From Kutzneria buriramensis (GTDB lineage Bacteria > Actinomycetota > Actinomycetes > Mycobacteriales > Pseudonocardiaceae), in the NCBI RefSeq assembly GCF_003387475.1, contig NZ_QUNO01000007.1, forward strand, positions 434,001-498,000: a stretch of DNA of 64,000 bases, read 5' to 3'. Position numbers and translations under genes: made by a program. Position 1 is the first letter of the stretch, and every line of letters starts with the position of its first letter. Positions 33,915-40,845 of the stretch are shown here, in pieces. The notes beneath the pieces are model-generated. The model did not search any database. It had not been told where the DNA came from and saw only the letters and a list, made by a program, of their open reading frames with translations.

Positions 33915-33945
33915 TCTGCAGCACCGGGGCCGGTTGTCGGTTCCT
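33805..33945 (-). pseudogene. C-terminal HTH fragment of a LuxR-family regulator
   Basis: The peptide LQISEKGVEGTLSRLFQRTG followed by YRSRVELATARLTG is the recognition-helix end of LuxR/GerE DNA-binding domains (IS.KTVE.HLSR.F..TG..SR..LA). Everything upstream of the HTH is missing. It overlaps the EIIA reading frame tail to tail. Confidence 0.75.
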
Positions 33946-34833
33946 GAGCCTGTCGCCCGTAACGCCGCCCGGCCGTCGATGGTGCGGCTCTTCGTCACCC
34001 TTCGGCGGAAGCCCTGGACCCCGCGCACCCCGCACACGAGTGGATCCTCAACCACTACGACAGCCTCACGACCTGGCGCACCGCCGCCGTGTTGCCACGA
34101 TGGACGGCCTGCAGCAGCAGCGGCGCGCCACGAGCGCGGGCTTCGACATGGCCGAGGAGTTCCGCCGCTACGTCGAGAGCCCGAAACACACCTGGAAGGC
34201 CTGAACTCACGCCCGGTCGGCGTTTGGACCGCCACGTCAACGTCATGGGCCAACACGCGATCCTCCCGTCGCAGCCTGCGCGGGGCCTGCTGCCGTTGCA
34301 CGGCCCGGCCACGGTGGAGGAGAGCGACATCGACTTTTGACCGTGCGTGACCTGGAGAACACGGTCCGATGCTCCTGGTGGCGATCGAGAGTCCGGTGCT
34401 GGACCAGACGGTCCTGGTCCGCACGGTCACCGGCAGGCAGGGTCTGGTGGCGCAGTACAACAATGTCGCAGTGACGGTTGGCGGCCTTCGACGTGGAGGA
34501 CGACCTCATGCCGTCGCGTGGAGTGCATGAAACGGATCCGTGCATTCGGCGTGACCGTGTGCGGACTTGCGGGTGTCGGGAGCGGGCCGGTGACCGGCGG
34601 GCTCGGGTGTGGGAGGCGCCGCGGGCCGGCTTCTGCGGAACGGGGCGAACGACCACAGCAAGTTCCTGGCCCCGCAGGCTCCCGACTTCCGGCCTGGGCA
34701 CTCCGTCCGAGGCGGCTCGTGATGTTCATCGTCGGACTCTGCTGGACGCACCATCGACATAGCTAAAAGGTGTATGGTTATGTCAGGGTAGTGGCAGCGA
34801 GGTCCGTCGATCCGTCCAGTGCGAGGAGTAGCC
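33946..34833. other. About 0.9 kb without an assignable gene
   Basis: A coding-like peptide on the plus strand, EWILNHYDSLTTWRTA near 34035 and, in another frame, DMAEEFRRYVESPKHTWKA ending at 34204, suggests a frameshifted relic that I cannot name. The rest shows nothing. The ribosome site of the MBL gene (GAGGAG) is at the right edge. Confidence 0.4.
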
Positions 34834-35697
34834 ATGGCACGGCAGGCACTTCGGTACGCGGTACGCGTTTCCGACATGGCGGAGTTGCCGACTCCGTCAC
34901 CCGTGCAGTCGCCGCGCGGCGAGGTGCCGCACTGGTCGCCGATGGCCAGCACGCTCATCTACGGCGACACCGAGGCCGTCCTGGTCGACCCGCCGCTCGC
35001 CGCCTATCAGGCGGAGTCTCTGGCCGAGTGGGTGGCGGCCTTCGAGCGTCCGCTGACGGCTATCTATTCCACTCACGGCCACGGGGATCACTGGTACGGC
35101 ACCAGCACGCTGCTCGAACGCTTTCCGAACGCTGTGCCGTACGCCACCGACGGCGTCATTGCGGAGATGCACAAGGGAACGCCTGGCGGGCAGCCGAGCG
35201 CCTTGTTCGCCAGCCTCTTTCCCGGCCAGCTCCCCGACACCCGGGTGACCGCCCGGCCGCTTCCCGACGGCGGGCTCACCGTCGACGGGCACGAGCTGCG
35301 CGCCGTGGAAGTCGGTCACAGCGACACCGATCAGTCCACGGTGCTGCACGTGCCGTCGCTCGGCCTCGTCGTCGCGGGCGACGTCATCTACGACAATGTG
35401 CACCAGTACCTCGGGGAATCCGCCGACGGCGGCTTGGAGGCGTGGCTGCGCGCCATCGACGTCGTCGAGTCGCTGGAACCGCGTTCCGTGGTCGCCGGTC
35501 ACAAGGACGAGAACGCCGGCCGCGGCAACAGTCCGGTGATCATCGACGAGACTCGGCAGTACCTGCTCGCGGCGGCGGAGATCCTGGCCGGCGAGCCGAC
35601 TCGGCTCTCCTTCTTCGACCAGGTTCTCGCGCGTTTCCCGGACCGGGTGAACCCGACCACCGTGTGGCTGTCGGCGCTCCGCCAGCTACCGGCCTAG
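34834..35697 (+). CDS. Metallo-beta-lactamase-fold hydrolase
   Basis: 287 residues from ATG 34834, preceded by GAGGAG. The zinc-binding motif HxHxDH is STHGHGDHWYG; further ligands are probably in VGHSDTDQSTV, VVAGDVIYDN and VVAGHKDENAG. Substrates of such stand-alone MBL proteins include lactones, thioesters and other small molecules. Its TAG stop is formed by a CTAG tetranucleotide into which an IS5-family element has inserted. The stop is preserved because the element duplicates the central TA. A nearby promoter-like stretch lies about 60 bases upstream. Confidence 0.9.
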   Translation: MARQALRYAVRVSDMAELPTPSPVQSPRGEVPHWSPMASTLIYGDTEAVLVDPPLAAYQAESLAEWVAAFERPLTAIYSTHGHGDHWYGTSTLLERFPNAVPYATDGVIAEMHKGTPGGQPSALFASLFPGQLPDTRVTARPLPDGGLTVDGHELRAVEVGHSDTDQSTVLHVPSLGLVVAGDVIYDNVHQYLGESADGGLEAWLRAIDVVESLEPRSVVAGHKDENAGRGNSPVIIDETRQYLLAAAEILAGEPTRLSFFDQVLARFPDRVNPTTVWLSALRQLPA

Positions 35698-36591
35698 GGC
35701 GTGTCTGACAAAGCTTTGGTCCACGTGACCACGGCGTGCAGGACGATCGCCGCCCGGTAGACCACAGCAAGCTTGTCGTACCGGGTGGCGATACCCCGCC
35801 ACTGCTTGAGGACAGCGAAGCCATGCTCGATCACATTGCGGCCCCGATAGTCCGCCGCATCGAACGCCGGTGGTCGGCCACCCCTAGACCCCCGACGAAC
35901 TCGGTGTCCGGCCTGGTCGGCCGGCTCCGGGATGACCGCACGAATCCCACGCGAGCGCAGATGAGCCCGGATCGCCCGCGACGAATACGCTTTGTCACCC
36001 CGTACCCGGTCCGGCCGGGTCCGCGCCCGGCCTCGACCCAGACGAGGAACCCGCAGATGCCCCATCAGATACGGAAACACCGGGGCATCGCCGGCCTGTC
36101 CGGGGTCGATCAGCACCGCCAACGGCCGACCGTGCCCGTCCACCAGATGATGGATCTTGGTGGTCCACCCGCCCCGTGAACGTCCCAGCGCGTGATCAGG
36201 CGGCTCAGTCAGCGGATTCGTGTAGTTCGACCCAGCCCCCTACGTCCCGGGTGATGGCAGTGGCGTGCTAGTGGGCCCGGGCGATCGTGGAGTCCACCGA
36301 CACCGACCAGTCGACCTGCCCGGCCGCATCAGCCACCGCCAGCAGGCGGGACAGCAGCACATCCCACGTGCCGGCGGCCGACAGCCGACGGTGCCAGGTC
36401 CAGATCGTCTGCCACGGCCCGAACACCGCGGGCACGTCCCGCCAGGCGATCCCGCACCGGTAGCGGCAGATGATGCCTTCGATCATCGACCGCGCGTCGG
36501 CGAACGGCCTGCCCTGCCGATGCGTCCGCGCCGGTAACAGGTCCTCGATCAACGCCCACTGCTCGTCAGACAACAGCTGGAACCGTGTCAT
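35694..36591 (-). pseudogene. IS5-family transposase with amber codon and frameshift
   Basis: From ATG 36591 the N-terminal half reads FQLLSDEQWALIEDLLPA and RYRCGIAWRDVP, then VDWSVSVDSTIARAH, which ends at a TAG where related proteins have Gln (CAG). After this, HATAITRDVGGWVEL continues in the same frame, then a frame change is needed to reach the C-terminal half from 36143 (HGRPLAVLIDPGQAGD; NVIEHGFAVLKQWRGIATRYD). Some IS5-group elements express transposase by programmed frameshifting, but the added amber codon argues for decay. The protein's own stop TAG overlaps the host CTAG target, so target DNA supplies it. Confidence 0.85.
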
Positions 36592-36638
36592 GACGATCAG
36601 GATCCCAGCACCCACCAAGATGTTTGTCAGACACGCCC
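35697..36638 (-). mobile_element. IS5-family insertion sequence in the stop codon of the MBL gene
   Basis: 942 bp bounded by perfect 16-bp inverted repeats (GGGCGTGTCTGACAAA at 35697 and its complement ending at 36638). A TA duplication flanks it (35695-35696 and 36639-36640). The restored target would be CTAG. Its single transposase gene runs on the minus strand and is interrupted, so the element is probably not autonomous. Confidence 0.92.
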
Positions 36639-36721
36639 TAGACCGTTGGCGTCCCAACACTTTCGGCAGGACGAACCGATCACCTGATCGGCCGGCTCGA
36701 TCCCACATGGGACACCTTGGT

Positions 36722-37180
36722 TCACGGCGTCTTCTTGATGAGTTTGCCGTCGGCTCCGACGACGAACCACGCGTTGTCGACGTTCTGGCCGTCGACGTCG
36801 CCGGGCCCCTGGTCGCCGACGTAGTAGTAGAGCAGCCACGAGCCGTACTTGGCTTGTTCGACGCCGTCCGTTCGTTTGGTCTCCGACAACAGCTTCCCGT
36901 CCACGCCGTCGCCCGGCGTGAACGCCTTGTCGGAGACCAACGCGGGCCAACTGGCCAGACAGTCTTTCGCGCAGGCGCTGTTGCCCGTTTGGTCGTTGGT
37001 GAACGCGTAGAGCGTTCTACCCGACAGGTCCGTGAGGATCGGCCCCAGACTGGACTGCCCGACCCGCACGCCGACCGCGTCTCCCGGCGTCGGGCCCGCC
37101 GCAGTGCTGGTGGGCGACGTGCCGCAGGCCGCGAGGCCGCTGAGCAGGACAACGCCGAGCAGGGCGAGACGAGCGCGCAT
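36722..37180 (-). CDS. COG4315-type secreted lipoprotein (Lipoprotein_15 repeats)
   Basis: 152 residues from ATG 37180, with GGGAGC upstream. A lipoprotein signal peptide ends at LAAC. The mature part carries two copies of the predicted secreted repeat: LTDLSGRTLYAFTNDQTGNS then CAKDCLASWPALV, and YGSWLLYYYVGDQGPGDVDG then NVDNAWFVVGADGKLIKK. The conserved Cys pair and Trp are typical of the family. Function is unknown; it is surface-exposed. It is divergent from the CHRD-protein gene, and in actinomycetes the two families are often found with electron-transfer or copper proteins. Confidence 0.86.
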   Translation of the reverse strand: MRARLALLGVVLLSGLAACGTSPTSTAAGPTPGDAVGVRVGQSSLGPILTDLSGRTLYAFTNDQTGNSACAKDCLASWPALVSDKAFTPGDGVDGKLLSETKRTDGVEQAKYGSWLLYYYVGDQGPGDVDGQNVDNAWFVVGADGKLIKKTP

Positions 37181-37330
37181 GATTGCTCCCTGATGAGGTC
37201 GATCGTGGATTCGTGACACACACGGACGGTCGGTGGCTTCGGTTCACTACGAACTCGGATGAACCGGTACGCGCCGGAGTTCGTGTTGGTGTCGAATCAA
37301 CTCCTCAGGTCCGTCCTGAAAGGACACATC

Positions 37331-38305
37331 ATGCGAGTGCGCATCCTGGCGCTCACGGCGTTGACCGCCGGTCTCGGCCTGCTCGGCGCGGCGGCGGCCG
37401 CCGCGGACCCGATGCCGGGAATGCCCGGCATGGACATGCCCGGCATGACCGACAGCAAGGCGCCGCCGACACCGGTCCCGTCGCTGTCGTCCGCGATCGA
37501 CCGGTCCAGGCAACGACCGGTGTTCCTGGCGGCACAGCTGAGCGGGGCCAACGAGGTGCCGGTCGCGGGCAAGCCGCCGGTCGGTGACCCGCGGGGCAGC
37601 GCCACCGGACTGGTGGAGATCCAGGGCGACAAGGTGACGTTCGCCTTCTCGTGGAAGGGAATCAGCGCGCCGACCCTGGGGCACATCCACCAGGGGGCGG
37701 CCGGCGTCAACGGCGACGTGAAGGTGCCGCTGTTCACGACGCCCATGCCGGCCAGCGTCACTGCCGCCGCGGGCGCAGTCACCATCACCGATCAGGCCAC
37801 TGCCGACGGGCTACGGACCAACCCGTCCGGTTTCTATCTCAACCTGCACACCGCCCAGTTCCCCGGCGGTGCGGTGCGCGGACAGTTGGCCCCGCTGCAC
37901 GGTTCTTCCGACCTGCTCCAGCTGCTGCAGGGCGGCGGCCTGCACGCGTTTCTCACCGGCCACCAGGAAGTCCAGGTCCCCGGGCAGCCGCCGGTCGGCG
38001 ACCCCAGGGCGAACGCCGTCGCCTTCATCCAGCCCGGTGGCACGTCCGTCGGTTTCGCCTTCGCGTGGAACAACCTCCAGCCGACGCTCGCTCACATTCA
38101 CAAGGGTGTGTTCGGGCAGAACGGCCCGGTGGTAGTGCCACTGATCGCCAGCGCCGTGCCCGCCGGCGTGTTCGCCGTCGCCGGCGCCGCGACCGGAGTG
38201 GACCCCGCGCTGGTCGCGGACATCGCCCGGCATCCGTTGCAGTACTACGCCAACCTGCACAGCGCGCAGTTCCCAGGTGGCGCGGCACGCGGTCAGCTGT
38301 TCTGA
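37331..38305 (+). CDS. Secreted protein with two CHRD domains and Met-rich N-terminus
   Basis: 324 residues from ATG 37331 with AAAGGAC upstream. A signal peptide ends near residue 25 (AAAAAADP). The mature N-terminus is Met-rich: MPGMPGMDMPGM. Two CHRD domains follow (about 65-190 and 205-320), each with FAFSW/FAFAW, a GHIHQG / AHIHKG histidine motif and a final NLHTAQFPGGAVRGQL / NLHSAQFPGGAARGQL. CHRD domains were first described in chordin and are common in bacterial secreted proteins of unknown role; the conserved His motifs suggest metal binding. The MPGM motif is shared with the DUF305 lipoprotein at 12.8 kb. Confidence 0.9.
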   Translation: MRVRILALTALTAGLGLLGAAAAAADPMPGMPGMDMPGMTDSKAPPTPVPSLSSAIDRSRQRPVFLAAQLSGANEVPVAGKPPVGDPRGSATGLVEIQGDKVTFAFSWKGISAPTLGHIHQGAAGVNGDVKVPLFTTPMPASVTAAAGAVTITDQATADGLRTNPSGFYLNLHTAQFPGGAVRGQLAPLHGSSDLLQLLQGGGLHAFLTGHQEVQVPGQPPVGDPRANAVAFIQPGGTSVGFAFAWNNLQPTLAHIHKGVFGQNGPVVVPLIASAVPAGVFAVAGAATGVDPALVADIARHPLQYYANLHSAQFPGGAARGQLF

Positions 38306-38443
38306 CACGGCGGTGTCGCCCGTACGTCGAGGACCGACGGGCGACACTGGGCCATCCCCGAGCGCCGCCGACGAGGGAACCTGACATCCATCGCGGAACA
38401 TCGCCGCCGCCGACCTACCGCGACCGCCGAGGACCTCACCCGC

Positions 38444-38664
38444 TCAGTTGGCAGACCCTGTGGTGAGTGCGCTGGCGGCGCACAGCGTTCCCCAGAGTCC
38501 GGCCACGGCGGCGGCTTTCTGCCGCGCCCGCTGGTCCGGCAACCCAGCCCGAGGCAGACGGCGTCGGCGAGGTCGCACGGCTTGGCCAACAGTGCTGGCC
38601 AAGCGATCAGGCCGACGCCGTATGCCGCGGTCACCGCGCCCAGCAGCCGGGGGAACACGGTCAT
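38444..38664 (-). pseudogene. Frameshifted small membrane protein
   Basis: ATG 38664 opens MTVFPRLLGAVTAAYGVGLI followed by AWPALLAKPCDLAD, resembling actinobacterial four-helix proteins of the DUF4267 sort. A frame change then leads to QKAAAVAGLWGTLCAASALT ending at 38444. The middle helices are missing. Confidence 0.55.
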
Positions 38665-39178
38665 CAGCGATTCTCCCCTTCAGGGTGGTTTGACGGCCGA
38701 GGACGTGCGCCAGCGCCTGGTGCACGTCCTCATGCCGGCGGAAGCGATAGCAGGCTGGCTGGCGCCGGCCAGCTCATCGGCGCCTTCGGCGCCGAGCAAC
38801 AGGCATGGGCCCGCTATCCGAAACCGATCCGAAAACGATTCATCGCACAGCCGTGGTCGAGCGACATCGTTAGGCACGAGGTCGCCCGTCCCCTGCGCCC
38901 GGCAAACGGTTCACCGGATGGGGCTGAGCACCGTGAACTCGCCGTCGGCCCGCTCACAGAGCACGCGACCCACCGGGCTTGGCGCTGTGAGACAGATTGG
39001 CAGCTCCGCGCGACGCGCCAGAGGGGCATAGGAACCTGGAGGCTGAGTGCCTGAAAGACCTCCGGCGCACCCAGCCTCAGAGCGATGGACGGTTAACCAC
39101 AACGCTCGCTCATGCCACGGGAGCCGCGCAGTGGTGTCCGCTCACGCCGACGAGCGAGCACGTGCAAGGATCCACCTC
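38665..39178. other. No assignable gene
   Basis: About 500 bases. A plus-strand peptide near 38695 (TAEDVRQRLVHVLMPAEAIA) has coding character but no extension. Confidence 0.35.
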
Positions 39179-39550
39179 GTGGAAGCGGAGATCGTTTCGC
39201 GTGCGACGACCGCGGCAACAGCACTGGCGGGAGAGCTGCGTCTGCGGGTCGACGACGCAGTCGTGATTCACAATTCGAACAAACTCGCCCTACACCTGCT
39301 GCCGTGCGGCGTGTTCGCCCGAGTAGCACTGGTGGGGCAAGAGGTAGCTGCGCTTGAGGTCGAACTCGCTATGCAACTCGCTGGAACCGCGAGCCCGGTC
39401 GCCGCGCTGGAACCCCGGATTGCGCCGCGGGTCTACGAACGCGACGGCTTCGCCGTGACCTTGTGGACTTACTACGAGGTCGTGGCGCCTGACCTGCACT
39501 TCCCGGACGCATACGCAGACGTTCTCCGACGCCTGCACACCGGCATGCGA
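39179..39550 (+). pseudogene. Aminoglycoside phosphotransferase-family protein, truncated by an IS
   Basis: GTG 39179, with AAGGAT upstream, opens VEAEIVSRATTAATALAGEL. It continues through HNSNKLALHLLPCGVFARVA (the N-lobe strand region) and LVGQEVAALEVELAMQLAGT to the hinge-like FAVTLWTYYEVV. The protein is cut at ...LHTGMR (39550), exactly where the IS at 39554 begins, so the catalytic HGD..N and DFD/E motifs are lost. Family members phosphorylate antibiotics or other small molecules. Confidence 0.78.
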
Positions 39551-39553
39551 TGC

Positions 39554-40738
39554 TTTGGGGCTCGCAAAGTCATCGTCGCAGGTGGAAGCCTGCGTGCACA
39601 GCCCCCCGGTGGCAGCTGAGATGCTGCCCCGATGATCGTTTCGATACTGTATCGAGCAACGCGCGCGCTGCTGTCCGTACCGGCGGTACTGCTGCGTAGG
39701 GACACCGCCACCAAGGCCGAACTGCTCGTGCTGCGGCACGAGAATGCGGTGCTGCGACGACAGTTCAACGGTCCAAGCCGCTACGAACCCGCGGATCGGC
39801 TCTGGCTGGCCGCGCTGTCGTCGCTACTGCCGCGCCACCGCTGGCGCAGTGTCTTCCCGGTCGCCCCGGGGACGCTGCCGACCTGGCATCGCAGACTGGT
39901 CGCCAGGAAGTGGACTACACCGCCCGACGCCAACGCACCGGCCGCCCACCTACTGTGGCCGGGCTCAAGAAGTTGACGCTGCGCTTGGCACGGGAAAACC
40001 CACGGTGGGGCCACCGCAGAATCCAGGGCGAACTGGCCTGGCTGGGGCATCGGATCGCACCGTCTACGGTCTGGAAGATCCTGAATGCAGCCGGTATCGA
40101 CCCCGCTCCGCGCCGCACCGGCCCCAGTTGGCGTGAGTTCCTCACCGCCCAGGCCGAGGGGATCATCGCTGCGGACTTCTTCCATGTGGACACGATCACC
40201 GGCAGACGGCTGTACGCGCTGGCGTTCCTCGAGCATCACATCCGCACGCTCCACATCACCGGCGTCACCGCGCACCCGACCGCGCAGTGGGCGACCCAAC
40301 AGGCCCATGACCTCGCCAACGACCTGGATAGCCGTGTCGAGTCCCTCCGCTTCCTCCTCCGCGACCGAGACAGCAAGTACACCGCCTCCTTCGACGCTGT
40401 CTTCGAAGCAGACGAGATGAAGGTGCTGCTCAGTGCGCCTCAGGCTCCGCGCATGATTGCCCACTGCGAGCGAGTGATCGGCACCATCCGCCGAGAGGTC
40501 CTCGACCACGCTCTCATCATGAACGAGGCCCACGCCGAACAGGTCCTCGCCGAATACCAGGAGCACCACAACAGGCATCGACCACACCGGTCCCGAGACC
40601 AGCGGCCACCCGACGCCCAAGAGCACCCCTGTCCCGTCCGGGACTTCGAGGCCCGCAGGGCTGGTACGCACCCGCGTCCTCGCGGGGGGTCATCAACGAG
40701 TACCGCTACGCCTCCTAAGCTGCAGCGACGACTTTTCG
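39554..40738 (+). mobile_element. Degenerate rve-type insertion sequence
   Basis: The left terminus reads TTTGGGGCTCGCAAAGTC and the right terminus, on the opposite strand, ATCGAAAAGTCGTCGCTGCAG. They align with the end at 7469 (TGTGGGGCTCGAAAAGTC). The right end lacks the outermost ten or so bases. No target duplication is recognisable. The element interrupts the phosphotransferase gene. Confidence 0.75.
39632..40717 (+). pseudogene. Integrase-core (rve/DDE) transposase with three frame disruptions
   Basis: The N-terminal part (39632 on) reads VLRHENAVLRRQF and TWHRRLVARKW, ending in a one-base deletion at about 39912. The main part continues in another frame: GHRRIQGELAWLGHRIAPST, then the DDE core with AADFFHVDTITGRRLYALAF, LLRDRDSKYTASFDAVF and CERVIGTIRREVLDHALI. 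Near the C-terminus two extra Gs (about 40658 and 40690) replace the expected LVRTRVLAGVINEYRYAS tail. The reading frame that continues to 41838 is therefore an artefact, antisense to the SARP gene. Confidence 0.88.
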
Positions 40739-40742
40739 ATGC

Positions 40743-40845
40743 TGATGGCCTTCTCGTGGCCGCCGGGCACGAAGACGGCCGGGTCGAGGATGGCACCGAG
40801 TTCGGCGAAGCCCTGGCCGGCGGCGGCGCGTGGTGTGACGCAGTC
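40743..40845 (-). other. Unassigned coding-like remnant between IS and SARP gene
   Basis: The minus strand carries AAAGQGFAELGAILDPAVFV followed by PGGHEKA, a peptide with good codon use cut by the IS end. I do not recognise it. Confidence 0.25.

Noticed and set aside
35694-36591. Programmed frameshifting to make a full IS5-family transposase
   Set aside because: An in-frame TAG replaces a conserved Gln before the frame change, so frameshifting alone would not restore the protein.
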